From Sphingobacteriales bacterium 44-15 (GTDB taxonomy: Bacteria; Bacteroidota; Bacteroidia; Chitinophagales; Chitinophagaceae): a DNA stretch of 64,000 bases. Below the pieces are notes generated by a model. That model was given only the letters and a program-made list of their open reading frames with translations, was not told the origin of the DNA and did no database searches. Made by a program: the position numbers and the translations under genes. Where the stretch lies: the NCBI GenBank assembly GCA_001899685.1, contig MKWG01000029.1, forward strand, positions 16,162 to 80,161, given 5' to 3'. Positions within the stretch are counted from its first letter, which is position 1. Each line of letters opens with the position of its first letter. Positions 1 to 7,925 of the stretch are shown in pieces.

Positions 1-1
1 C

Positions 2-107
2 GTAACCGGAACGCCGCTGCTTTTTGTCTTTTGAAAAAATATGCTCCGCATTTTTTCAATCCCGCCTCCGGCGGGACCAGACAAAAAGAGGCGACTTATC
101 CGGTTAC
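2..107. repeat. Palindromic intergenic repeat (cruciform-like)
   Basis: Outer arms GTAACCGG (2-9) and CCGGTTAC (100-107) enclose a second pair, TTTTTGTCT (21-29) and AGACAAAAA (79-87). Inside are two further hairpins, TTGAAAAAAT/ATTTTTTCAA (31-59) and CCCGCC-tcc-GGCGGG (61-75). The nested symmetry is seen directly. It resembles a REP/MITE-type element, but no second copy is in the window and no mobility gene is present. Confidence 0.6.
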
Positions 108-112
108 TGGTA

Positions 113-149
113 AAAATTAAGCCCCGATGGAGTAAGGGGGCTTAATTTT
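113..149. terminator. Bidirectional intrinsic terminator
   Basis: A perfect 13-bp stem (AAAATTAAGCCCC at 113-125 pairing with 137-149) with an 11-nt loop; the stem itself ends in A/T tracts, so it can act on either strand. It lies downstream of the minus-strand hydrolase pair and may also end a transcript entering from the left of the window. Confidence 0.6.
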
Positions 150-182
150 ATCGTCCGGGTACGTGTCTCACATGCCTTTATG

Positions 183-222
183 CTTAAGTTGACGGCTATG
201 GTGCCTCACCGACCGTAAAGTT
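183..222 (-). repeat. Partial copy of dispersed palindromic repeat
   Basis: Positions 185-203 (TAAGTTGACGGCTATGGTG) are identical to 5988-6006 in the element at 5769-6036. The following bases (about 201-222) match, with few mismatches, the reverse complement of the left part of the copy at 27479-27608. It is therefore an end fragment of the same repeat family; the inverted terminal sequence itself is missing here. Confidence 0.55.
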
Positions 223-226
223 GTGC

Positions 227-1063
227 CTAATGGTGCAAAAGGCTGTCCAGTGATTGAATAAAAACCGGCGATTGCGGGAGATCATTGTGTCCGCACCCGG
301 CGATCGTAATGAATTTGTCTGAAGGTTTTAATACCGTCTTTAATTGCGCTGCATTGGAACAGGGGATCACTTTGTCGGCTGTGCCATGAAAAATAGTTAT
401 AGGAGCGTTTACTATACTAAGGTATTCGTAAGAGGGAAGCTTGTATTTAAGCAGTTTCCCCACCGGGTATACAGGAAAATAATGTGCGGCAAGGGAGGTC
501 ATGCTGTAATAAGGAGATTCCAGTATCACCTGCCGGCAGCTTTTTTTGGAAGCAAGCCATGATGCAATGCCCGTGCCCAGCGATTTGCCATACAGCACAA
601 TACTGTCAGCCCCGTATTTTGATCTTGCCATTATATACAACTGCATGGCATAATCATACAGATTCGGTTCCGTTAAAGCGCCTGTGCTTTTCCCGTAGCC
701 GGGATAATCCGGCATCCATACTTCATAGCCGTTTTTGGTGAACAGCGGCGCATTGGCCGCATACCATGAAATGTTTTTCTTATTACCGTGAAAATAAAGC
801 ACTACACCTTTGCGCAGGCTGTCCGGCACAGTGAACTGAATGACGTTCATATTATACGTGCCGTCAAGCGCAACGTTCACTTCTTTAAAAGGAGCAGCAA
901 AGTCATAGTGCTTTTTTGGGTCTGCCTTTTCAGGATGAAAAAGAATATGATCCTGGAAGAAATAAACAGCGACGCCCCCTAACAGGTAAACGGCCAATAA
1001 AATATTCAGCCAGAGGAACCTTTTTTTTCTATGTGCCTGTGGCCGAGGACCCGCGCTAATCAT
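227..1063 (-). CDS. Membrane-anchored alpha/beta hydrolase
   Basis: 278-residue serine hydrolase of the alpha/beta fold (BAAT/abhydrolase, bem46-like type). One N-terminal membrane anchor (about residues 17-36) puts the domain at the periplasmic face. Visible motifs are the HGN oxyanion segment (92-94), the nucleophile elbow GKSLG with Ser161, the acid Asp230 in HGTAD and His259 in GCGHN, a complete triad. The ATG at 1063 overlaps the end of the upstream hydrolase gene by 8 bp, so the two are translationally coupled paralogues with triad residues at the same numbers. Substrate cannot be told; a lipid or acyl-ester role is possible. Family confident, function not. Confidence 0.85.
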   Translation of the reverse strand: MISAGPRPQAHRKKRFLWLNILLAVYLLGGVAVYFFQDHILFHPEKADPKKHYDFAAPFKEVNVALDGTYNMNVIQFTVPDSLRKGVVLYFHGNKKNISWYAANAPLFTKNGYEVWMPDYPGYGKSTGALTEPNLYDYAMQLYIMARSKYGADSIVLYGKSLGTGIASWLASKKSCRQVILESPYYSMTSLAAHYFPVYPVGKLLKYKLPSYEYLSIVNAPITIFHGTADKVIPCSNAAQLKTVLKPSDKFITIAGCGHNDLPQSPVFIQSLDSLLHH

Positions 1064-1895
1064 ATTTTAAAATATCTCTGATGAAATTATGGTATTCGTG
1101 GAACGAAGGTAAATTATTATGCCCCCCGCCGGGTATCCTTATGAGCGTAATTTTATTTGGGCTCAGTTGCTGGAGCTTTTCGCTGTGCTTAATGGGGATC
1201 AGCATGTCTTTCGTGCCGTGGATAATATAGGTATGGCAATTCACTTTCCTGATCCATTTATCGGTGCGCAGGTGGTAGCGCAATACATACCTGACGGGAA
1301 GAAAAGGCAGGAATCGTTCCACCACTTTCCTGAAATTGTAATAAGGTGCATCAAGTATAAGGTAGCGCGGACGGTTGTCGGCAGCAATTTTGGCAGCAAA
1401 GCCACTACCTATGCTTCTCCCGTATACAATAATATGCGACTCAAGGTATTTGTCGGCCAGCGCCCGGTATATGAACTGCAGGTCGGACATGATGTTCTTT
1501 TCGCTTCTTTTGCCTGTGCTTTTTCCAAATCCCCGGTAATCCACCAGCACTACATCGTAGCGATACCTGTAAAAATCTTTTGCAAATTTTGCCCATCCTT
1601 TTATGCTCCTGGTATTACCATGAAAATACAGTATCAGCCCTAATGGATTTTCGACATAAAAGTGCAACCCGTTGATGCTTACTCCCGGCGCTGAGTCGAA
1701 GAACAGCTCTTCAAAGGGCGCATCATATTCAAACTTAAAATCAGCAGGTAATTTTTCCGGCTTAAATATGAATTTTTCCTGGACAAAGTAGAGTATAGCA
1801 AGTAATATAACAATACTCCCGGCGATATATGCTATCGTTAAAAGCAATGGCAGCAAAAATTTGGGATATGAAAATACTGAGAAATGACGGTGCAA
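1056..1895 (-). CDS. Membrane-anchored alpha/beta hydrolase (paralogue)
   Basis: 279-residue paralogue of the downstream gene. A longer hydrophobic anchor (about residues 13-38) precedes an alpha/beta hydrolase domain with HGN (92-94), nucleophile Ser161 in GRSIG, Asp230 in HGTKD and His259 in GGGHN. No ATG is available in this frame upstream of the domain: the best start is TTG at 1895, directly before the basic and hydrophobic anchor. The true N-terminus is therefore uncertain. First gene of a two-gene operon formed by tandem duplication. The reaction is probably ester hydrolysis at the membrane; the substrate is unknown. Confidence 0.8.
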   Translation of the reverse strand: MHRHFSVFSYPKFLLPLLLTIAYIAGSIVILLAILYFVQEKFIFKPEKLPADFKFEYDAPFEELFFDSAPGVSINGLHFYVENPLGLILYFHGNTRSIKGWAKFAKDFYRYRYDVVLVDYRGFGKSTGKRSEKNIMSDLQFIYRALADKYLESHIIVYGRSIGSGFAAKIAADNRPRYLILDAPYYNFRKVVERFLPFLPVRYVLRYHLRTDKWIRKVNCHTYIIHGTKDMLIPIKHSEKLQQLSPNKITLIRIPGGGHNNLPSFHEYHNFIRDILKYD

Positions 1896-1998
1896 AAGCG
1901 TTTTTGCAGCTGGAACTTTTTGGAACAGGGGTATATATAACCTCCACTGTCCGGGTCAATCATACCAGTGTTATGTAAGACGTGAAACGGTAGGCAGG

Positions 1999-2043
1999 TC
2001 TCACCTCTCACAAAGAAACACAAAGATTATTGTTGACATGGCA
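1999..2043. repeat. Dispersed intergenic repeat, copy 1
   Basis: A 45-bp stretch beginning with TCTCACCTCTCAC and ending with TTATTGTTGACATGGCA matches 56059-56104 with a handful of differences. The left part (from about 1978) is built of 7-bp units such as gacgtga and tctcacc, like other intergenic repeats here. Confidence 0.6.
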
Positions 2044-2069
2044 GTATGGAGAGTCGTCATAATAACAAA

Positions 2070-2101
2070 AATCCGCCCTGCAGACATTGCAGCGGCGGAT
2101 T
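2070..2101 (-). terminator. Intrinsic terminator of the TIG/NHL gene
   Basis: Outer stem AATCCGCC/GGCGGATT (2070-2077 with 2094-2101) and inner stem CTGCA/TGCAG. On the minus strand it is followed by TTTTTG and sits 18 bp after the stop codon of the lipoprotein gene. Confidence 0.75.
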
Positions 2102-2119
2102 GAAGCAACAAAGCCGGCA

Positions 2120-3496
2120 CTATTCTATTACTACCTTCCTGATAAGACTATTACCATAATCTGAAACGTATAATTCATTTTTGCTGTTGACAGCTATGCC
2201 CATGATAGAAGAAAACCGCGCCTCATCTTCATTGCCATCCTTATAGCCAACGGCATCATTGGTATTTACGGTTGATACTGTTGAGGATTTTGAAATTACC
2301 CTGATAGTATTGAAGTTTGCGCCGGATACTACATATATATTACCTTCCTTATCTGCCGCAGCAAATGCAGTTTTTGCAAAAGCAGCCCCTGTGCCTGTAC
2401 CGTCTTTGTCTGCAGAAGTGCCGTCGCCGGCAAGCGTGGTAACCTTTCCGTTAAGCTCAATTCTGCGCATCCTGTAGTTGCTGAAGTCGGCAACCACGAG
2501 ATTGCCATCCACACTGATGATATCCGTAGCCGATCCGAATTTTGCTGCAGTGCCCATCCCGTCTGCATAGTTAAGCTCACCGGAATGACCTGCCAGCGTA
2601 GTAACCCCCGTAGCGCCAAAAGACATTTTACGGATACAATAATTATTATAGTCGAGTATATAGAGATTACCATCGGCATCGGTTGCGCAGGCTTTCGGTC
2701 CCCTGAATTTAGCAAGGCGTATATTAGCGTTGTCTTCATGCCCCCACATATTGGATGATGCATCATTGGTCTGGTCAGGCCCACCGGCAATTGTTACGGC
2801 TTTACCTGCATTTCCGTCAGGAGTGATCTTCCGGATGGCATTCACTCCAAAAATATTTCCGGGGAACTCAGCTATATAAAGATTATTGGTATTCCGGTCT
2901 ACACATACATCATTTATACCATTAAACCTTGCCTGAGTGCCTGTTCCATCTGCAAAGCCTGCTGTAGCAGCGCCTGCATACGTGCTTACCGTACCATCAG
3001 GCAAAACCTTACGAAGCGCTCTTCCCTCCTGGTCAATCACGTAGAGATTATCATCCTTATCAAATGCCATTTGCTGGGGTCTGAAAAACTTCGCTGCATT
3101 TCCTTTCCCATCCGATAAGCCAACGCCATTTCCGGCAACTGTACTTACGGTAACCGTATATTTAAAATTAAATACAGGCCCATCCGCTGATTTACCTGCA
3201 GCAGCTACCGTTACCTTTCCCGTGCCTGCTCTTTTGGGAACCTTTACGGTAAGTTCAGTAGAAGAAGCGTTTAATACTTCTGCCAATACCCCGTTAAAGC
3301 GAACTTCATTACCTGATACTGTCTCGCTGAAATTTTTTCCTGAAATTTTTACTACAGTGGAATGCGGACCGGCATCAGGACTGATTGAAGCAACAGAGAT
3401 ACCCACCGGTTCGGAGGGCTTGCTATCTTTTTTGCAACTACTGAACAGGCAGATAAACACAGCCAGTACTATTACGCCATAGAACATTCTTTTCAT
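2120..3496 (-). CDS. TIG/IPT and NHL-repeat lipoprotein
   Basis: 458-residue surface lipoprotein. Signal peptide ends at a lipobox (LFSSC, Cys21) followed by KKD. An IPT/TIG immunoglobulin-like domain spans about 33-112; from about 118 to the end are repeated NHL/beta-propeller blades, seen as recurring LYVxDxxxxxIRKI-type strands (for example DDNLYVIDQEGRALRKV, NLYIAEF, NELYVSDYGNSLIRKV). Such TIG+NHL lipoproteins are common accessory proteins of Bacteroidota glycan loci and probably bind ligand or scaffold at the surface. It has its own promoter-like box at 3527 and terminator at 2070, so it is likely monocistronic, next to the large locus. No catalytic residues recognised. Confidence 0.85.
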   Translation of the reverse strand: MKRMFYGVIVLAVFICLFSSCKKDSKPSEPVGISVASISPDAGPHSTVVKISGKNFSETVSGNEVRFNGVLAEVLNASSTELTVKVPKRAGTGKVTVAAAGKSADGPVFNFKYTVTVSTVAGNGVGLSDGKGNAAKFFRPQQMAFDKDDNLYVIDQEGRALRKVLPDGTVSTYAGAATAGFADGTGTQARFNGINDVCVDRNTNNLYIAEFPGNIFGVNAIRKITPDGNAGKAVTIAGGPDQTNDASSNMWGHEDNANIRLAKFRGPKACATDADGNLYILDYNNYCIRKMSFGATGVTTLAGHSGELNYADGMGTAAKFGSATDIISVDGNLVVADFSNYRMRRIELNGKVTTLAGDGTSADKDGTGTGAAFAKTAFAAADKEGNIYVVSGANFNTIRVISKSSTVSTVNTNDAVGYKDGNEDEARFSSIMGIAVNSKNELYVSDYGNSLIRKVVIE

Positions 3497-3526
3497 CTTT
3501 TATATTTTTTTGTTCGTATAATGACG

Positions 3527-3534
3527 CAAAAATA
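3527..3534 (-). promoter_or_regulatory. Promoter -7 box for TIG/NHL gene
   Basis: Minus-strand TATTTTTG fits the Bacteroidota TAnnTTTG -7 consensus. A near-match to TTTG (TATG) lies 19 bp upstream. Predicted start of transcription is about 25 nt before the ATG at 3496. Confidence 0.45.
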
Positions 3535-3869
3535 TCAGGCAGCATGCCGGTGACATAGTCCTTACTATATGAGTTGAGAAAAGTTTTGCCTAAAAAAGCA
3601 ATTTACCCTGATGAATTGTTTTGAGTGGTAAGCAACTTAAATGATAGTACTCACATGAACTTTGAGGAATAATTAAATAGAGGCTGCTGAATAACTGAAG
3701 ATGCCTCGTAAATTTTGGGGGAAAGAGTGTTTAGCCACTAATGCACAAATAAATACACTAAAATACATTCGTCAATCCGTAACCTTGGTGTATCCAAAAT
3801 CATCCTGCCGCGCAGGAGGCTGGAATTCGCGGCATAGAAAAAATATATTGGACCATTAAACAGCAACCC

Positions 3870-3989
3870 CTAATTATGAATAGTAAAAATATTCCCGACA
3901 TATTTATCTAAAAAATAAAAAACAGTAATCAATAGTACAAGGATTACTAAGGCAACAATAATCTTCTTCTTTGTTTTTTTTCTCTTCAT
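3870..3989 (-). CDS. Possible 39-aa single-pass membrane peptide
   Basis: From ATG at 3989 the frame encodes a strongly basic start (MKRKKTKKKI), one hydrophobic helix of about 17-19 residues and a short polar tail ending at TAG. The positive-inside layout is that of a small membrane protein. There is no homology I recognise, no clear promoter, and AT-rich DNA can produce such frames by chance. Confidence 0.3.
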   Translation of the reverse strand: MKRKKTKKKIIVALVILVLLITVFYFLDKYVGNIFTIHN

Positions 3990-4148
3990 TTTTGACAGAT
4001 TATGGATGCCTAAATTATGGTGAACGGTAAGAGCAAGTTTCAGGTCTGCCATTCACCATTGTTCATTCAATCTCGTTCCTTTAGCTTAAGAATCATCATA
4101 AAACTTTTAATTTGTCAGCAGTGCAGAGATTTATCGCACTATTACCAG

Positions 4149-4164
4149 CCCCGCACGTGCGGGG
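4149..4164. other. Perfect 16-bp GC palindrome
   Basis: CCCCGCACGTGCGGGG, followed 8 bp later by seven T residues on the plus strand. It could be a weak terminator or a REP-like palindrome; the spacing to the T tract is longer than in a normal intrinsic terminator. Confidence 0.35.
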
Positions 4165-4411
4165 AGCCACCTTTTTTTGCGTGAGATTTGTACTATTGCC
4201 GATCAAAGGGATATATGAACAATGATATAAAGCTGACAGATCTCCTCAAAGCAAAAAGCAGGGGCGTTTCGAATACAAAGCCCGCCGGCTTGAGGCAATC
4301 AACAACTTACTCTAAAAAACGCTATCCCTTCTTAACGACATTGATTGCCCGTTCATCATTCATTTCTCACCTCTCTCTTTTCACCTCTCACCATCCCCCC
4401 TGCAATCTCTC

Positions 4412-5674
4412 CTATCTCAACACCCTGTCGGCAAAATCGAGGTATTGCTGCCAGTCGTACAACCGCATCGCATGTCCTCCTTCCCGCAGATGATACCCTA
4501 TTGATCCGTTGCCTACGGGCCTGCTTACCGGCGGAGGCACGGGACCCGGCAAACCTGTAAGCCCATACAGCTTATATACTTCACCCGCATGCCATGCAGA
4601 AAGATATTCTCCCGTGGGATCCGCCCACTGGTCTTCCGATGCGCTGGCCACATATACCGGGCGGGGAGCTATCAGAGCGATCAGCTCGTGGAAATCTACA
4701 GGTAATTCATCTTCACGATCGTTGTATGCTTTATAGTTATCGCAAAACCAATGCGGGAAAGCTTTATTGATCTTTGTAATCGTTTCCCCGTATTTTCTTC
4801 TTGTAATTGCCGCACCGCCTTCACCTGAATCATTGGATATCACAAACGCAAAGCGCTTATCCTGCGCCCCTGCCCATAATGCAGTCTTGCCCAGGCGCGA
4901 ATGCCCTATTACCGCAACTTTCTTTGCATCCACCGCCGGATCTGTCTCTAAGTAATCCATAGCCCTGCTGAGTCCCCATGCCCATACACCGATAGCGCCC
5001 CATTCACCGGGCGCAGGTTTTGTCTGACCATTTTTATAAAATAAAGGAGCAATCCCTGCATTAACGCTGTTGCTGCTGTCGGGCTGAAGATCGCCATAAT
5101 AGATCGTTGCCAGCCCATAGCCTCTTTTGATAATTTCCTCTACCGGCCAATCAGCGGACTGTGTGCCACGGGAAGCTTCGGTAGCATAATGATCTGTATA
5201 GGCCGCCCCCTCGCCATACCTGAACCAGCGTTTTGAGATCAATATCCCTGTATCAGCATGTATTGCCTGGTTGCCGCCAAAATTCAAACCCAGGAACACC
5301 GGGGCGGGCTTATTGATATTGGGCAGGTACAACAAAATATCCATATAGTATTTCTCGTCCTTCGAAAAATACACCCGCACCTGTTTTCGGGTAGCCGCTC
5401 CATTTAGTACAGCAGGGTTTATTGAAATAGTAACAAAGTGTAAAGGGATCTTTTTAGCCGGTGTTTTACCATATACATATTGCCCGAACATAGCCAGTAT
5501 TTCGGGCCGGCGCCATTTTTCCCAATCCGCTGCTGTATGGATCGCTTTTCCCGACCGGGTCATTAATAATGGCGGTAACTGGTAGGATGTATCAGGGATT
5601 TCTTTTGTTTGCGCTGCAGAAGCAAAAGCAACAGCTATGGACAGTGCAGTACCTGTAATGATCTTACTGAGCAT
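4412..5674 (-). CDS. CE15-like glucuronoyl esterase
   Basis: 420-residue secreted alpha/beta hydrolase related to carbohydrate esterase family 15, whose members cleave esters of glucuronic acid, for example between glucuronoxylan and lignin. Signal peptide about 1-21 (ends ASAAQ). Nucleophile Ser259 lies in the CE15-type motif GHSRLGK (257-263); an acidic residue follows in NDSGEGGAA (Glu285), and His401 in REGGHAM completes a likely triad. The SEDQWADP segment (about 345-352) is also typical. Last gene of the large minus-strand locus, 382 bp after the last GH71/99-like gene with a repeat element between them, so co-transcription is uncertain. Acetyl esterase is the alternative. Confidence 0.8.
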   Translation of the reverse strand: MLSKIITGTALSIAVAFASAAQTKEIPDTSYQLPPLLMTRSGKAIHTAADWEKWRRPEILAMFGQYVYGKTPAKKIPLHFVTISINPAVLNGAATRKQVRVYFSKDEKYYMDILLYLPNINKPAPVFLGLNFGGNQAIHADTGILISKRWFRYGEGAAYTDHYATEASRGTQSADWPVEEIIKRGYGLATIYYGDLQPDSSNSVNAGIAPLFYKNGQTKPAPGEWGAIGVWAWGLSRAMDYLETDPAVDAKKVAVIGHSRLGKTALWAGAQDKRFAFVISNDSGEGGAAITRRKYGETITKINKAFPHWFCDNYKAYNDREDELPVDFHELIALIAPRPVYVASASEDQWADPTGEYLSAWHAGEVYKLYGLTGLPGPVPPPVSRPVGNGSIGYHLREGGHAMRLYDWQQYLDFADRVLR

Positions 5675-5768
5675 ACCAGTATGGAGTTGAATCGTATAAG
5701 AAAATATTATGGCTTACATGAAAGGTACTACATCCCGGGCATTGGATAGCGGCTAATTTTGCAGGAGC

Positions 5769-6036
5769 GCATTTCAATTTTCTGCTCCCATACATAACTT
5801 TCCGGTCCAACTTAAGCCCGGAGGGCTTGAATTTGAGTAGCCCCCAACTTCGTTGGGGGTAAAAACGTCGAAGGTTTTGTTGAACCCCGTAGGGGTTCAA
5901 TGTAAAATCGCCGCAAATATACCACCGGTTACACCGATGGCTATTCAAATTAAACCCCTTTCGGGGTATTCGGACACTCAGGTTCCCTAAGTTGACGGCT
6001 ATGGTGTTACCACCCGTCTGCGAAAAATTGAAATGC
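5769..6036. repeat. MITE/REP-like palindromic element, copy A
   Basis: 268-bp element with inverted ends: left GCATTTCAATTTTCTGC, right GCGAAAAATTGAAATGC (reverse complement GCATTTCAATTTTTCGC). Internal hairpins include CCCCCAACTTCGTTGGGGG, GAACCCCGTAGGGGTTC and ACCCCTTTCGGGGT. It fills the gap between the esterase and the first GH71/99-like gene. Related copies lie at 183-222, 27479-27608 and 60041-60064. An open frame across it (minus strand) is only the repeat read through. Confidence 0.7.
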
Positions 6037-6056
6037 ACTCTTTTGCCGGAGCTGAA

Positions 6057-7793
6057 TTATTTCACGAAATACTGGTAACTGAAACGTCCGCCCGGAGCAA
6101 CATCTCCATTAATATACCAGTCCAATGGGTCTTCGGTTTGCATATTGTCTGACCATTTGAATTCAAATTGAAGCGCATCAGCAGTACAATTCAATACAGG
6201 CAACGGAATGGTAATCATCATCCTGTTGCCCAAAACCACATACCGCACACTTGCATTATTTATTGTTTCCCAGGCGCCGGCACGATATTGCTGCAATATT
6301 TTACCCGTCACCACGCGGTAATCGTAGCCGTTCCATCCCGTAGCGGCATTTCTGTCTATATTGATATAAAGCCTCATCCAGTTATTCCCCTCCGGTTTTG
6401 TAATGGGACTCACCGTTTCTGCATAGAAATACAAATGCTGATGATCTCTTGCAACTTTCAGAAAATGAAAATCATTTCTGCCTGTAGTATTAGTATATAC
6501 GGTTGCAGGCGATGACTGAGCTCCCGGATGATTACGATGAAGAGTATCGCCGGTATAATCAGTATATACCGTCTGCACCTTATCCCAGTCTTTCATACTA
6601 TTTATGGTAACAAGAGGACCGGCAGCAATATTAGGGGCTATCCCTTTATACCGGCGGATGTTGTTTACCAACTGCATATAGTAGTTGTCTTTGAGCCCCA
6701 CAGTTAATGTCGGCTCAATATCACGGCTGTATTCAGGGCTTGCCTGGTCGCAAAACCATGAATGTTTGGGATTGGCATCCATGCTTTTCCATCTGCCTGC
6801 AATCCATTCATTCCAGCCTGTAACAAATATGAACGGAACATCCTCCTTTAACGCATAGTCCCATTGTTCCTGGAAATTGTAGCCATAGAAAATATCTTTT
6901 CCCGGGTTGCCGTGACTGTTATTACGATAACTTCTTCCCCAATTATCCATATTACCATAAAAAGCGGCGCCGCCCATACCGGCAGTGGGATTAGGGTGCT
7001 GCGCAACAGATACGTTCAGTATTTCTTTTTCCCCTCTGTGATTATAATGTACTTCCGGCCTGCGTTTAAAACTGATCCAGGGCCATCCGTCCGCTACCTG
7101 CGGCACAGTAGGCCACTGTGATTCACGAAAAGTAAAAAAGTTTTCATATTCACTTCCTGCCGCTTCTTTGGTAACCCCGATAATTAAAGGCTTGCCATCC
7201 AGTAAAAACCAGCAGTCGGGATGACGGTAACGGGCCCCCTCTTTATAAAATGTATTATATATGTCCTGCATGGTTTCACCGGATTGTGTATTGGTATAGA
7301 ATACGATCCCGGGTGCGTTTTTCCCCTGTGCACGCACATCGTCCATTGCCTGCATGAGCGCTTCAGATTGAGTGGGATAAATATTCCTGTTGGTAGCGTC
7401 AATTACCAAAAGGTCTACACCGGCATCCGTAAGTAGCTGGATATTGCGGCGATGCACCCAGTAATCATCTCCCCGGTAATAACCATATACAGGCTGACCC
7501 CAGAAATAATAGCTGCCTCTTTTACCGCCCCAGCCGGTGTCTTCGCCATCTTCAAACACTTTTGGATTTTTGGTATACAGCTCATTCAGATCCCAATGTC
7601 CGGGAGACGTAGGTGAACCTTTATCTCCCTGCCATAAGAAATAGAACATGGCAACATGCCTGCCGGGCTTCACATCGCCGGCTTCCCGGTTTTGTATCAA
7701 TGTTCTGCCCAGGTCATCTGTACCCGCCAATGGCTGGGCATGCAGGTAACAGCAAAGCATACACGAAATAGTAAATAGAAAAAATTTTTCCAT
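6057..7793 (-). CDS. GH71/GH99-like glycoside hydrolase, paralogue 1
   Basis: 578 residues: signal peptide 1-19 (cut after CCYLHA), a TIM-barrel-like domain related to the GH71/GH99 group (about 40-385), and a C-terminal beta-sandwich of CBM9/DOMON-like look (about 395-578). Conserved blocks shared by all three paralogues are DAGVDLLVIDATN (123-135), NFQEQWD (306-312) and GWNEWIAGR (326-334); Asp132, Glu309 and Glu329 are candidate catalytic acids. GH71 and GH99 members act on alpha-glucans or alpha-mannosides, but identity to them is clearly low, so the substrate is open. Periplasmic or surface export is expected. Followed by a repeat element and the esterase gene. Confidence 0.75.
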   Translation of the reverse strand: MEKFFLFTISCMLCCYLHAQPLAGTDDLGRTLIQNREAGDVKPGRHVAMFYFLWQGDKGSPTSPGHWDLNELYTKNPKVFEDGEDTGWGGKRGSYYFWGQPVYGYYRGDDYWVHRRNIQLLTDAGVDLLVIDATNRNIYPTQSEALMQAMDDVRAQGKNAPGIVFYTNTQSGETMQDIYNTFYKEGARYRHPDCWFLLDGKPLIIGVTKEAAGSEYENFFTFRESQWPTVPQVADGWPWISFKRRPEVHYNHRGEKEILNVSVAQHPNPTAGMGGAAFYGNMDNWGRSYRNNSHGNPGKDIFYGYNFQEQWDYALKEDVPFIFVTGWNEWIAGRWKSMDANPKHSWFCDQASPEYSRDIEPTLTVGLKDNYYMQLVNNIRRYKGIAPNIAAGPLVTINSMKDWDKVQTVYTDYTGDTLHRNHPGAQSSPATVYTNTTGRNDFHFLKVARDHQHLYFYAETVSPITKPEGNNWMRLYINIDRNAATGWNGYDYRVVTGKILQQYRAGAWETINNASVRYVVLGNRMMITIPLPVLNCTADALQFEFKWSDNMQTEDPLDWYINGDVAPGGRFSYQYFVK

Positions 7794-7819
7794 GTTGAAG
7801 TTGAATTAAGTTTATTGTT

Positions 7820-7919
7820 TGTAGTTTGAGGTTTAAGGTTTGAAGCTCAGGGTTTCCTGTTTATTCATTAAACTTCAACCAACCTGAACCTTGTACCTGA
7901 AACCTGGAACTCGTAACAT
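7820..7919. repeat. 7-bp-period intergenic repeat with inverted arms
   Basis: The left arm runs in units gtttgag/gtttaag/gtttgaa; the right arm runs acctgaa/accttgt/acctgaa/acctgga. The two arms are roughly complementary, giving a long imperfect hairpin between two GH71/99-like genes. Confidence 0.55.
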
Positions 7920-7925
7920 CCTCCC

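Larger units (their letters stand above)
3535..4411. other. Gene-poor gap of about 0.9 kb
   Basis: AT-rich and largely non-coding. It contains one possible 39-residue membrane peptide (3870-3989), a GC palindrome (4149-4164) and two short 7-bp-period stretches (about 4047-4070 cattcac/cattgtt/cattcaa, and about 4360-4400 cacctct units). Longer open frames here lack signal peptides or recognisable domains and run through the repeat text; I treat them as non-genes. Confidence 0.5.

Noticed and set aside
1119-1643. Long plus-strand frames opposite the hydrolase, SusC and GH genes
   Set aside because: Shadow frames of confidently assigned minus-strand genes; the same holds for all long antisense frames over SusCD, FecR and the GH genes.
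2031-2036. TTGACA near 2031 (and TTGACAC at 56092) as sigma-70 -35 boxes
   Set aside because: Bacteroidota use TTTG/TAnnTTTG rather than TTGACA/TATAAT, and the sequence is part of a dispersed repeat.
4149-4164. GC palindrome as a definite terminator
   Set aside because: T tract begins 8 bp after the stem and no gene ends nearby; kept only as a palindrome.
4188-4560. Open frames on the plus strand before the esterase stop codon
   Set aside because: They overlap heptad-like repeat text and the antisense of the esterase 3' end; no protein features.
5664-6038. 124-residue open frame overlapping the esterase start (minus strand)
   Set aside because: It is the palindromic element at 5769-6036 read in one frame and then the esterase leader out of frame.
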